Shown here piece by piece: positions 33,472-41,573 of a stretch of 49,795 nucleotides of DNA. The DNA comes from Actinomycetes bacterium (GTDB lineage: Bacteria; Actinomycetota; Actinomycetes; JAHEKZ01), in the NCBI GenBank assembly GCA_024644435.1, contig JAHEKZ010000008.1, positions 14,471 to 64,265 on the forward strand, written 5' to 3'. A program made the position numbers and the translations under genes. Position 1 is the first letter of the stretch, and the number at the start of each line of letters is the position of its first letter. The notes under the pieces are model-generated. The model was not told the origin of the DNA. It saw only the letters and a list, made by a program, of their open reading frames with translations, and made no database searches.

Positions 33472-34358
33472 CCGACGACACCGGTCAGGCTGTGGCGGGG
33501 TGGTACGCCGACCCGGCCGACCCCCACCTGCAACGCTACTGGGATGGCGCTGCCTGGACGACGGCGACGGCGCCGCAGACCTTCGACCCGCTCAGCGACC
33601 CTGCTCCGGTAGAGGCGCCGGAAGCGCATGTCGTCTACGGACAACCCTCCGGCACGTGGGGTTTTGGTGACGTCGGATGGTTCGTCCTGGTCGTGATCGG
33701 CACCATCATCGTGAGCGCGGTGCTGGTGTTACCCGCCTACTTCGTGGCTCCCGACGCCTTCACGGACGCCGGTGGGATCAACGCGGCGACGGCCGCCGGA
33801 AGCTGGGTCCTGACCGCATCGCAGGCGGTCTTCTTTGCCGGTCTTGCCGCGTGGCCGCTGGTCGCCGCCTGGCGTAAGTCGCGGGGATGGCGCCACGCAT
33901 ACGGTTTCGTTGTCTCCCGTCGCGCGGTGGGGATTGGTCTAGTCGGAGGGTTCGTCACCCTGGCGGCGATGCTGGCGCTGACCTCCCTGACCGCCAAGCT
34001 GCTGAACGAAGAAGTGACGTCGGCGGGAGCCGACGCCGCGGAGTCGATGTCAGGCAGCGCGGTGGCATTCATCCTCTTCCTCGTGTTGATCGCGGTTGGC
34101 GCGCCTTTCGTCGAGGAGCTGGCATTTCGCGGCCTGGTCTGGGGTGCGGTCGTCAAGCACGGCTGGTCGCCGTGGTGGGCAACGGTGATTGCCGGCGTTC
34201 CCTTTGCGCTGCTGCACGTTGAGCCGCTCCGCGTCGCCCCGCTGGTGGCTGCCGGCATCGTCCTCGGCGTCGTCCGGCACTACGGCGGGCTGGGCGGAGC
34301 AATGCTCGCCCACGGCGTGGTGAACATCATCGGTGCGATCGGAATTGTGGCGACCTGA
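33468..34358 (+). CDS. DUF2510-CPBP family intramembrane metalloprotease
   Basis: The 296-residue protein has an N-terminal DUF2510 segment (GWYADP, then RYWDGAAW, 11-30), a proline/acid-rich linker and about seven membrane helices. The CPBP (Abi/Rce1-like) motifs are complete: E216-E217-x3-R221, F246-x3-H250 and H282-x3-N286. CPBP proteases cleave prenylated or membrane substrates; in bacteria many act in bacteriocin immunity or are of unknown role. GTG at 33468 overlaps the reductase stop by 4 bases. It converges on the RDD gene with 34 bases between stops. Confidence 0.85.
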   Translation: MTDDTGQAVAGWYADPADPHLQRYWDGAAWTTATAPQTFDPLSDPAPVEAPEAHVVYGQPSGTWGFGDVGWFVLVVIGTIIVSAVLVLPAYFVAPDAFTDAGGINAATAAGSWVLTASQAVFFAGLAAWPLVAAWRKSRGWRHAYGFVVSRRAVGIGLVGGFVTLAAMLALTSLTAKLLNEEVTSAGADAAESMSGSAVAFILFLVLIAVGAPFVEELAFRGLVWGAVVKHGWSPWWATVIAGVPFALLHVEPLRVAPLVAAGIVLGVVRHYGGLGGAMLAHGVVNIIGAIGIVAT

Positions 34359-34376
34359 TGCCGGTCGCGGGCGCCC

Positions 34377-34397
34377 CGTGACGGTTACCCGGTCACG
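34377..34397. terminator. Hairpin between convergent CPBP and RDD genes
   Basis: CGTGAC (34377-34382) pairs perfectly with GTCACG (34392-34397), with 9 bases between; two inner G-C pairs can extend the stem with a one-base bulge. It overlaps the RDD stop codon. Confidence 0.4.
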
Positions 34398-35280
34398 AGG
34401 GTGCGGCGAACCCACCGTCGGCGGGAACTGACGTCGAGGGGTCGACCCCCGTCGCGCCCGAGGCGCGGTCAGGCGCCGCTTGACCAGGTAGGGCGGGGGG
34501 TGGTTCCGGCGGATCGGTCGCGGCGGCGCTCGATGCGCGGCGGCTGCGCTCGGCCAGCACCACCGAAAGGAAGAGATCGGGGGTGATGCCGGGCGGCGGC
34601 GGCGGTGACACCTGGCTCGCAACCTCGTCCGCGATCGAGCGTCCCAACGCCTGCCGTGCCTCGCCCTTCAGAGACGGTGCTCTGGCGACGTACTGCCGAG
34701 CGCTGAGCGCGGTGGCCGGCTGTAGCCGGGCGAGGTCGAGGGTGGCTGCCCACGCTTGCAGGCTGGTGGGGATCCACAGCTGAGCAGCGGTCTGCTGGGG
34801 GGCGCGCTCACGGACAACGACGGTTCCGGCCATGTAGTCGCCAACCCGCTTGCCCTCCGGGGAGAGCAGACTCACGACGACCGCGACGGCGCCAAAGCAG
34901 GCGTAGATCTCGACGACCGCCGCGAGGCCACGCGTCAGGGCGTGGCGAAAACGGATGGAACCTCCGTCATCGCGGACGACCCTGAGGCCCACGGCGAGCT
35001 TGCCGAGTGTTCGGCCCCGCATCAGCGACTCCATCGCCACCGGGTAGCCGACGAGCACCGCGAGGGTGCCGACGAAGAAGAGCACGTAGGACAGGGCGGG
35101 GTCGGCCAGATCGACGGCGGCACCGAGCAGGAAGGTCAAGGCGGCGAGAGCGATGAGCTGCAGGGCCACATCGATCAGGAAGGCCAGTGACCGACTCGGA
35201 AGCTTGGCCAGCCGGAGGTCGACGACCACGGCATCACCGGTGATCAGGCCGGAGCCGTCTCTGGCGCCCTGGTGCGTCAT
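34393..35280 (-). CDS. RDD family membrane protein
   Basis: The 295-residue protein has an RDD domain (about 20-150) with the R30-x6-D37 pair that names the family and about three membrane helices (33-55, 62-82, 112-135). The C-terminal ~140 residues are cytoplasmic, ending in a proline/alanine-rich low-complexity tail. Role unknown; RDD proteins have been linked to ion or stress tolerance. ATG at 35280 has AGGGGGAG before it; an open frame further upstream is repetitive DNA. It is divergent from SpoIIM, the same arrangement as Rv3694c-Rv3695 in M. tuberculosis. Confidence 0.85.
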   Translation of the reverse strand: MTHQGARDGSGLITGDAVVVDLRLAKLPSRSLAFLIDVALQLIALAALTFLLGAAVDLADPALSYVLFFVGTLAVLVGYPVAMESLMRGRTLGKLAVGLRVVRDDGGSIRFRHALTRGLAAVVEIYACFGAVAVVVSLLSPEGKRVGDYMAGTVVVRERAPQQTAAQLWIPTSLQAWAATLDLARLQPATALSARQYVARAPSLKGEARQALGRSIADEVASQVSPPPPPGITPDLFLSVVLAERSRRASSAAATDPPEPPPALPGQAAPDRASGATGVDPSTSVPADGGFAAPS

Positions 35281-35320
35281 GCTCCCCCTAGAGGACGTCT
35301 GGCCCGCTGCCGCTGCTGTA

Positions 35321-35347
35321 TCTGAACTACCTGAAGTATCTGAAGTA
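35321..35347. repeat. Three tandem 9-bp units between RDD and SpoIIM genes
   Basis: Units TCTGAACTA, CCTGAAGTA and TCTGAAGTA run head to tail in the 101-base divergent promoter region. They are A/T-richer than their surroundings and lie 20-46 bases upstream of the SpoIIM -10 element. Confidence 0.8.
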
Positions 35348-35366
35348 TCCGCTGTGGCCGTGCGGC

Positions 35367-35372
35367 TATTGT
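35367..35372 (+). promoter_or_regulatory. -10 element TATTGT before SpoIIM gene
   Basis: TATTGT lies 9 bases before the ATG at 35382; no ribosome-binding site is seen, so a near-leaderless transcript is likely. Confidence 0.5.
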
Positions 35373-35381
35373 GCCGGATCA

Positions 35382-36380
35382 ATGGATCTCGACCGCTTCG
35401 TGGCGGCGCACCGTCCCGACTGGGAGCGGCTGCGCGTCCTCACTCGCCGCCCGCGTCTGTCGGGTGAGGAGGCTGACGAGTTCGTCGACCTCTACGGCCG
35501 GGCCTCCACCGACTTGTCGGTCGTCCGCTCCGAAGCACCCGACCCCGTTCTCGTCTCTGAGCTGTCGACCTTGGTGGCCAGGGCCCGCGGAACGACGACG
35601 GGCACAGGCCGTTTCACGACCAGCGACGTGGCGCGCTACTTCCTCGTGACCTTCCCCCTCGTCGTGTATCGAGCCCGCTGGTGGGTAGGCGCGGTCGCGG
35701 TCGGATTCCTGATGGTGTCCTTCGGGGTCGGCGCCTGGGTCTCGGCTAATCCGGACGTGCAGGGCGCCCTCGCACCACCTGACGCCGTGCAGCAGCTGGT
35801 CGACCAGGACTTCGAGAGCTACTACTCCTCTGACCCGGCGGGGTCGTTCGCTGCACGGGTGTGGACCAACAACGCGTGGGTCGCTGCACTCTCACTGGCG
35901 TTCGGGGGGCTACTGGGTCTGCCCGTCCTGTGGGTCCTCTGGCAGAACGCCACGAACGTGGGCGTTGTCGGGGGTTTCATGGCTGCCGGTGGGCGCCTTG
36001 ACCTGTTCTTCGGTCTGATCCTGCCGCACGGCCTGCTCGAGCTGACGGCCGTCTTTGTGGCAGCCGCACTCGGGCTGAGGCTCGGCTGGACGCTGATCGA
36101 CCCTGGGCCGAGAAGCAGAACCGTGGCGTTCGCGGCAGAAGGACGGTCAACTCTGTCGGCCGTCGTGGGACTGACCGTAGTGCTGCTGGTCTCGGGAGTC
36201 GTCGAGGCCTTCGTCACGCCGTCGGGGCTGCCGACCTGGGCGCGGATCGGTATCGGAGCCGCCGTGCTCGGCGGGTTCACCACCTACGTCGTCGTGTTCG
36301 GACGCCGGGCCGACCGATCAGGGCTGTCGGCTGACTTGGCCGAGAGCGACGTGGGTGCCACCAGGCCGGTGGCACCCTGA
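35382..36380 (+). CDS. SpoIIM (stage II sporulation protein M) family membrane protein
   Basis: The 332-residue protein has a soluble N-terminus (~90 residues), then about five membrane helices with the family pattern: a large extracytoplasmic loop after the first helix (containing FESYYSS), FMAAGG, and LPHGLLEL. In Bacillus SpoIIM works with SpoIID and SpoIIP in engulfment, but this branch is common in non-sporulating actinobacteria next to moxR genes. Its relation to the SpoIID-domain protein at 6.7 kb is not shown by sequence. The stop is enclosed in a strong hairpin and lies 7 bases from the DUF58 stop. Confidence 0.87.
   Translation: MDLDRFVAAHRPDWERLRVLTRRPRLSGEEADEFVDLYGRASTDLSVVRSEAPDPVLVSELSTLVARARGTTTGTGRFTTSDVARYFLVTFPLVVYRARWWVGAVAVGFLMVSFGVGAWVSANPDVQGALAPPDAVQQLVDQDFESYYSSDPAGSFAARVWTNNAWVAALSLAFGGLLGLPVLWVLWQNATNVGVVGGFMAAGGRLDLFFGLILPHGLLELTAVFVAAALGLRLGWTLIDPGPRSRTVAFAAEGRSTLSAVVGLTVVLLVSGVVEAFVTPSGLPTWARIGIGAAVLGGFTTYVVVFGRRADRSGLSADLAESDVGATRPVAP
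36353..36377. terminator. 10-bp perfect hairpin at the SpoIIM stop
   Basis: GGGTGCCACC (36353-36362) and GGTGGCACCC (36368-36377) pair perfectly around a 5-base loop, directly before the TGA at 36378 and between convergent genes. It lacks a T-tract, like many actinobacterial terminators, and could stop transcription from both sides. Confidence 0.6.
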
Positions 36381-36387
36381 GCCGTTC

Positions 36388-37680
36388 TCAGAGTCGGCCG
36401 CGGGCCTTGAGCTCGAGGTAGCGATCGGCCAACGCCGGTGCGAGATCGTCGGGCAGGGCGTCGACCACCTCAACTCCGGAGCGGGACAGCTCGGCGGCCG
36501 CGGTCCGGCGGTCGCTGGCGAAGCCAGATGCTGCAGCGGCGCGATAGGTCGCGGTGAGATCGTGCCGGTCACGGCGCATGTCAGCGATCGATGGGTCGCT
36601 GACCGCAGCCAGGACGACCTGGTGCCGGCGGGTGAGCTGTGGAAGTACGGGCAGGACGCCATGCCTCAGGGGTGCTGGGTCGAGCGAGGTCAGCAGCACG
36701 ACGAGAGAGCGGTGTCTGGCGCGTCGGGTCACCTCCATGGCCAGTCCCTGCCAGTCGGTCTCGACCAGGCTCGGTTGCACCCTCGACATCAGCGAGGTGG
36801 TGGCGGCCATCAGCTCTGGCCCTGAACGACCGTGCACGGCGCCGAGCGACCGCCGGTCCCAGGCGAGCACGTCGACCCGGTCGCCGGCTCGGCCCGCGAG
36901 CGCAGCCAGCAGCAGCGTCGACTCGATCGCGGCGTCCAACCGCGGGGCGTCGCCGACCCGCCCAGCCGAGGTGCGGCCGCAGTCGAGGACGATCAGCACG
37001 TGCCGGTCGCGCTCGGGACGCCACGTGCGCACCATCACATCGGACGCGCGAGCGGTGGCCCGCCAGTCGATCGAGCGGACGTCGTCGCCTCCGACGTACT
37101 CGCGGAGCGAGTCGAACTCCGTTCCTTGGCCACGCTGGAGCACGATCGTGCGCCCCTCGAGGTCGCGCAGGCGTGCGAGCTTGCTGGGCAAGTGCTTGCG
37201 CGAGACGAACGGAGGCAGCACGTCGACGCGCCATGGCACATTGCGACTGTTCTGACGGCCGGCCAGCTTCCACGGCCCGAGCGAGCGCACGGTGACCTTG
37301 TCTGCCTGACACGGACCGCGTCGAGACGGACGGGCGACGGTCGTGGCTACGCGTCGATCGCCCGGGCGGATCTGGATGTCGTGGGAGCGCGGCGTGGTGG
37401 GGGCCGACGGCGGCCACGCGTCGCGCACCGTGCCGCCGAAGCGCCGCCGAGAACGGTTCGTGAGCCGGATCGAGAATGAGGCCTCGTCTCCCGCACGGAC
37501 GGCGGTGTCGCCGCTCCGCTCCACCTCGATCGCGCTCGGTGCTGCCGCCCGTAGCGCGTCCAGCGCTATGAGAGCCGCGACGGCCAGCAGGTAGAGCCAG
37601 AACATCGACCAGGCCGGACGGGAAGCCGGGATCAGCGCGATCAGCGCGACGACCGCGACGCCTCTTCCGGTGAGGACCAT
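36388..37680 (-). CDS. DUF58 domain membrane protein
   Basis: The 430-residue protein has two N-terminal membrane helices (about 6-22, 29-47), a beta-rich middle, then the DUF58 signature: REYVGGDDVRSIDWRATARA followed by a von Willebrand A-like segment (VLIVLDCGRTS). DUF58 proteins pair with MoxR ATPases, probably as substrate adaptors. ATG at 37680 follows the MoxR stop by one base, so expression is coupled. A longer upstream frame lies inside moxR and is discounted. Equivalent of M. tuberculosis Rv3693. Confidence 0.88.
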   Translation of the reverse strand: MVLTGRGVAVVALIALIPASRPAWSMFWLYLLAVAALIALDALRAAAPSAIEVERSGDTAVRAGDEASFSIRLTNRSRRRFGGTVRDAWPPSAPTTPRSHDIQIRPGDRRVATTVARPSRRGPCQADKVTVRSLGPWKLAGRQNSRNVPWRVDVLPPFVSRKHLPSKLARLRDLEGRTIVLQRGQGTEFDSLREYVGGDDVRSIDWRATARASDVMVRTWRPERDRHVLIVLDCGRTSAGRVGDAPRLDAAIESTLLLAALAGRAGDRVDVLAWDRRSLGAVHGRSGPELMAATTSLMSRVQPSLVETDWQGLAMEVTRRARHRSLVVLLTSLDPAPLRHGVLPVLPQLTRRHQVVLAAVSDPSIADMRRDRHDLTATYRAAAASGFASDRRTAAAELSRSGVEVVDALPDDLAPALADRYLELKARGRL

Positions 37681-37681
37681 G

Positions 37682-38677
37682 TCAGCGAGGAACCGGAACC
37701 GCGCTGAGAATCGAGTCGAGGATGCCGTCGGGTGAGGTTCCCTCGAGCTCGGCCTCGGCCCGCAGCTGGAGGCGATGCCGCCACGTGGGCTTGGCGATGA
37801 CCTTGACGTCATCTGGTGTCACGAAGTCGCGGGCGCTGAGCCAGGCCCAGGCTCGCGAGGTGGCCAGTAGCGCGGTGCTGCCGCGCGGCGAGACACCGAG
37901 CTGTACTGAGGGCACCTGCCGCGTGGCCCTGGCCAGGTCCACGACGTACTCGGCGATCTCCGGCGCCACCGTGACGGCGGCGACCGAGCGGCGCGCGTCG
38001 TTCAGGGCACGGATGTCGGCCACAGGCCCGATGCCGGCTGCATCCAGGTCGCGCGGGTCGAAACCGGCCGCGTGTCGCATCACGATGTCGATCTCGGCGG
38101 TTCGTTCGGGTACCGGCATGGTGAGCTTGAGCAGAAAGCGGTCGAGCTGCGCCTCGGGGAGCGGGTAGGTGCCCTCGTACTCGACCGGGTTCTGGGTCGC
38201 GGCGACGAGGAACGGGTCGGGCAGTGGCCGGGGGACCCCGTCGACGCTGACCTGGCGCTCCTCCATCGCTTCCAGCAGGGCCGCCTGCGTCTTGGGGGGT
38301 GTGCGGTTGATCTCGTCAGCCAGCAGCAGGTTGGTGAAGGCCGGGCCGGGGCGGAACGTGAACTCTGCGGTGCGGGCGTCGTAGACGAGCGAGCCGGTGA
38401 CATCGCCTGGCATCAGGTCGGGGGTGAACTGCACCCGTTTGCTGTCGACGGCCAGCGAGCGGGCCAGGGCGCGCACCAGGAGCGTCTTGGCTGTGCCCGG
38501 CACTCCCTCGAGCAGTACGTGGCCGCGGCACAGCAAGGCGATCATCAGGCCGGTCACGACGGCGTCCTGACCCACGACCGCCTTGGCCACCTCGGCGCGG
38601 ACGGCCAGCAGGGCGCTGCGGGGGTCGGTGTGCTGCTGGGGCCGCGGGGGCTCGGGTGTTTCCGGTGGAATGGTCAC
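37682..38677 (-). CDS. moxR: MoxR-family AAA+ ATPase
   Basis: The 331-residue ATPase has Walker A G58-VPGTAKT, Walker B LLLADE (117-122), the following INRTPPKTQAALLEAMEE region and sensor 1 VAATQNP, all typical of MoxR. These act as chaperone-like ATPases that activate or insert partner proteins. The ATG overlaps the DUF4350 stop by 4 bases and the DUF58 gene follows by one base, giving an operon of tightly coupled genes. Corresponds to moxR2 (Rv3692). Confidence 0.94.
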   Translation of the reverse strand: MTIPPETPEPPRPQQHTDPRSALLAVRAEVAKAVVGQDAVVTGLMIALLCRGHVLLEGVPGTAKTLLVRALARSLAVDSKRVQFTPDLMPGDVTGSLVYDARTAEFTFRPGPAFTNLLLADEINRTPPKTQAALLEAMEERQVSVDGVPRPLPDPFLVAATQNPVEYEGTYPLPEAQLDRFLLKLTMPVPERTAEIDIVMRHAAGFDPRDLDAAGIGPVADIRALNDARRSVAAVTVAPEIAEYVVDLARATRQVPSVQLGVSPRGSTALLATSRAWAWLSARDFVTPDDVKVIAKPTWRHRLQLRAEAELEGTSPDGILDSILSAVPVPR

Positions 38678-39783
38678 GCGCGACGAACCTCCTGCTCGAG
38701 GGCGGCCAGCTGCTGGCCGAGTGAGACCAGTGGCCCATCGGCGTCTGGTGGGGGACCGTACAAGATCGCATGCACCTGGTCGGGTCGACGTCCGGTCGCG
38801 GCGGCGACTGCCTCCACCACGGCGCCCTCAGGGGCGGTGGGCGGCAGACCGAGCCGCAGTCGCAGCGTATCGCTGGTCTCGTCCCGTAGGTGGGCCGCCG
38901 CTTGCCCGCGGGTGCGGTGTCGCTGGTAGATGCGGGCTCTGCCCTCGGTGGTCTCGGCCGCGCGGACCAGGACCGGCAGCGGCTCGGCGGCGAGCGGACC
39001 GAGCCGGCGGCTGCGCCAGGCCGCCAGGGCCAGGACGACGACGCCCAGCAGCGCCGCGAGCGGCCAGACACCGTCTGGGAGAAGGCTGGTGAGTGACTGT
39101 TGTCCGACATAGCGGGGCGTGGGCAGCCACCACACGAGAGCCGGGTTCTGGCCGGCGAGGTTCATGGCGAGGGCGGCGTTCCCTGCCTCATCGATCCACT
39201 CGTTCGTCATGAAGTCGGCCGAGCCCATCACGGTGTGCTGCGCTCCCCGCGAGGTCGTGCGTTGCACCACAGTGGGCAGACCACCATCACTGAAGCACTC
39301 CGCGGTCGGCTCGGTCGATCGGGCTGTCGAGCTCCCCACGTCGAAGGCCGTACCACCAGTACGCGCGTCACCTGAAGCAACCGCAGCGTCGAGTGCGCAC
39401 TGCGGGTCGCGGTCCTCGAGGGGGACCGAACGACCTGGCGAGATGCCGAGGTAGTCGGCGGTGCCAAGGGGAGGACCGAGAAGGATCACGTCAGCGTCGA
39501 GCTGCTCGACTCGTCGCACGTCACCTGGTGGCAGGAGCGCGGGATAGGCGATCACGAGGGTGGTCGAGGCGCCGGTTCCCAGTGCCTGGTCGGCATCGGT
39601 GGTGCGCTCGACGGAGACGCCCTGGGCTCTGAGCAGCTCGGCGAGCGCGCGCGTTCCACCCGGCGTCGCTGCGTCGGGGTCGAGGGACGTGCGTCCGGTG
39701 GTGGGTGTGAGAAGCGCTGTGGCCAGAGCGAGCGCGACGACCGCCACCGCTGCCAGTGCGGACCAGCGCCAGGTTCGCCGCAT
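38674..39783 (-). CDS. DUF4350 domain membrane protein
   Basis: The 369-residue protein has an N-terminal anchor (about 7-27), an extracytoplasmic DUF4350 domain (about 35-225, GTRALAELLRAQGV start and VILLGPP core, GATase-like fold expected), a second helix (about 245-263) and a cytoplasmic tail. ATG at 39783 is preferred for the AGGTGG seven bases upstream; GTG at 39786 would overlap the DUF4129 stop in GTGA style. Corresponds to Rv3691. Likely an envelope component served by MoxR; function unknown. Confidence 0.85.
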   Translation of the reverse strand: MRRTWRWSALAAVAVVALALATALLTPTTGRTSLDPDAATPGGTRALAELLRAQGVSVERTTDADQALGTGASTTLVIAYPALLPPGDVRRVEQLDADVILLGPPLGTADYLGISPGRSVPLEDRDPQCALDAAVASGDARTGGTAFDVGSSTARSTEPTAECFSDGGLPTVVQRTTSRGAQHTVMGSADFMTNEWIDEAGNAALAMNLAGQNPALVWWLPTPRYVGQQSLTSLLPDGVWPLAALLGVVVLALAAWRSRRLGPLAAEPLPVLVRAAETTEGRARIYQRHRTRGQAAAHLRDETSDTLRLRLGLPPTAPEGAVVEAVAAATGRRPDQVHAILYGPPPDADGPLVSLGQQLAALEQEVRRA

Positions 39784-40415
39784 CACGCCACCACCTGGCG
39801 GGTTCGGGTCAGGCGACGGTCGAGCTCACGCATCAGCCGGTACTCCTCCGCAGATCCGGAGCGGTTGCCGTAGGCCACTCCGTCGAAGGAGCGCGCTGCC
39901 GCCGAGAGGCTGGCCTGACACTCCGCGAAGACGAGGCCGGCGTCGCGGGCTGCCTCGTCGGCGGTCCGCCCCGGACGCCGGTCGAGGGCGCCCCGCTCCT
40001 CGAGCTGTCGCACGATCGCTCGGAAGCCTTCGCGCACCGCCTCGCCCCAGTCCGCCCGAGCCGAGGCGGCCTCGGCTCGGGCGCGGTGCTCGTCGGCGCT
40101 CAGCTCTTGGTCCGTAAACACCTCACCGTTGGCCGCCCCCGACCGCTGTAGACCGCCCGTGCGCCGCACGATGACGAACACAACCAGAGCCACGAGCGCG
40201 CCCAGAACGACGAGCCAGAGCCAGCTGTCTGCTGCACCGCCGAGTCGGTCGAGCAGGTCGGCGAGCCGGTCGAAGACCCACGAGGTCGCCCGTTGCCACC
40301 ATGGCGGCTTGGCGGCGGCATAGAGCGGGTCGAGCAGCTCGCGCTGAGCGAGCTCGCGCGCCTCGTCGCGTCCTATGTCGACGGGTATGTCGAAAGGCAG
40401 GGACGCACCCGTCAC
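39783..40415 (-). CDS. DUF4129 domain membrane protein
   Basis: The 210-residue protein has a short extracytoplasmic N-terminus, one helix (about 64-84) and a cytoplasmic DUF4129 domain (about 110-205) with the helical RADWGEAVREGFRAIVRQLEE-type segment. DUF4129 is often the C-terminus of transglutaminase-like proteins in moxR-DUF58 clusters; here the transglutaminase part is missing. GTG at 40415 overlaps the upstream stop (GTGA); the longer open frame beyond it is a shadow. Corresponds to Rv3690. Confidence 0.84.
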   Translation of the reverse strand: MTGASLPFDIPVDIGRDEARELAQRELLDPLYAAAKPPWWQRATSWVFDRLADLLDRLGGAADSWLWLVVLGALVALVVFVIVRRTGGLQRSGAANGEVFTDQELSADEHRARAEAASARADWGEAVREGFRAIVRQLEERGALDRRPGRTADEAARDAGLVFAECQASLSAAARSFDGVAYGNRSGSAEEYRLMRELDRRLTRTRQVVA

Positions 40416-41443
40416 GGCTGCTGCGACTGTCGGGCCAGCGTGATGTCGAGCCCTTCGGTGCGCATCCGGCGGTCGATGTAGATCAGCGACAGGACCGCCG
40501 CGATGAACGGCAGGGTGATCGTGCTCACGATGACGCTTCCGACGGTGGCGATCGCATTGTTGATCACAAAGCGGGTCTCGTCGACGGTCAACGTCGCGGA
40601 GTCGACAGATGGTGCGACGAACTCGGGGATCGCGAAGGGAACGCTGATGGCGAGGTTGATGACGAAGTAGATGATGCCCATCAGGATGAGAGCGCCGAAG
40701 GTGCGCCAGAACGCGCCGCTGACCAGCCGCCACGAGCGACCGATCGCGCCACCGACGGTCGACTTCTCGAGCACCAGTGCGGCGGATGCGATGGACAGGT
40801 AGACCGCCAGGATGATGCCCGGGATCAGGCAGAAGACCAGTCCGATGGTGACGATCAGCACGACGAGGAGGCCAAGGCCCAGCAGGTGCCAGACCCGAGG
40901 CCTGACCATGGTCCAGGCCTCACCGAGAGTGATGTCGCGCCCCAGCACCGCTTGTCCCATCACGACGGTGATGACCCCAGTGAGCAGCACCGTGGCGACC
41001 AGCTGAACCAGACCGCCCACGAACCCCACGAACAACGTGGGGCCGACAACGCTCACGATGTCGCTACCGCTGGCCGTCGTGGGGTCGAGGTCGTTCACCC
41101 CTCGGTACATCGTGATGCTCACTAGTGCGGTGAGGTAGTTCAGCGCGCCGAGGCCGAGAGCCACGACGAACGAGGGAACGATCGTCGCCCTGGGGTAGCG
41201 CCGGATGGCCGTGATCGCACCATCGAGCAGCTCGGGGATGCCCAGTGGCCGCAGGGGAACCACCCCAGGTTTGGGCGCCGCTGGCGGCGGCCCCCAACCA
41301 CCCATCGGCTGTGCTGGCCCCCAGGCGGGTGACTCGGGCGTCGGTTGCCAGCCGCCGGACCCCGGTTCTTCCGGGGGCTCGGGACGCGGCGGCGGTGGCG
41401 GAGGGGGCGGCGGCGGAGGGGGAATGCCCGGGTCGTCGGTCAT
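40412..41443 (-). CDS. Multi-pass membrane protein, glycerophosphodiesterase membrane-domain type
   Basis: The 343-residue protein starts with a cytoplasmic proline-rich arm containing twelve consecutive prolines (residues 8-19), then about six long hydrophobic helices from residue 75 on, with the RSWRLVSGAFWRTF motif seen in the membrane domain attached to some glycerophosphoryl diester phosphodiesterases. No catalytic domain is present. ATG at 41443 follows GAGGGG. It is the first gene of the five-gene minus-strand MoxR operon and is divergent from mtrA. Corresponds in place to Rv3689. Confidence 0.8.
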   Translation of the reverse strand: MTDDPGIPPPPPPPPPPPPRPEPPEEPGSGGWQPTPESPAWGPAQPMGGWGPPPAAPKPGVVPLRPLGIPELLDGAITAIRRYPRATIVPSFVVALGLGALNYLTALVSITMYRGVNDLDPTTASGSDIVSVVGPTLFVGFVGGLVQLVATVLLTGVITVVMGQAVLGRDITLGEAWTMVRPRVWHLLGLGLLVVLIVTIGLVFCLIPGIILAVYLSIASAALVLEKSTVGGAIGRSWRLVSGAFWRTFGALILMGIIYFVINLAISVPFAIPEFVAPSVDSATLTVDETRFVINNAIATVGSVIVSTITLPFIAAVLSLIYIDRRMRTEGLDITLARQSQQP

Positions 41444-41561
41444 GCATCCCCTCGGATCTGCGTCGTTCTGATCTGCTGAAGCGCTACCCCGAAGGGTCTC
41501 TGGCGCAGCCTCATCGTGCCATGAGAGGGCGGTGATGGTGCGCGTTCGCCACGGCAGGTGG

Positions 41562-41567
41562 GACCAT
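41562..41567 (+). promoter_or_regulatory. Weak -10-like GACCAT, leaderless start of mtrA
   Basis: GACCAT keeps the second-position A and last T of the TANNNT core and lies exactly 6 bases before the ATG at 41574. Confidence 0.35.
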
Positions 41568-41573
41568 GTGCGC

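Noticed and set aside
40416-40733. N-terminal extension of the DUF4129 protein
   Set aside because: His/Arg-rich shadow inside the upstream membrane-protein gene; the GTGA overlap at 40412-40415 is a natural start.
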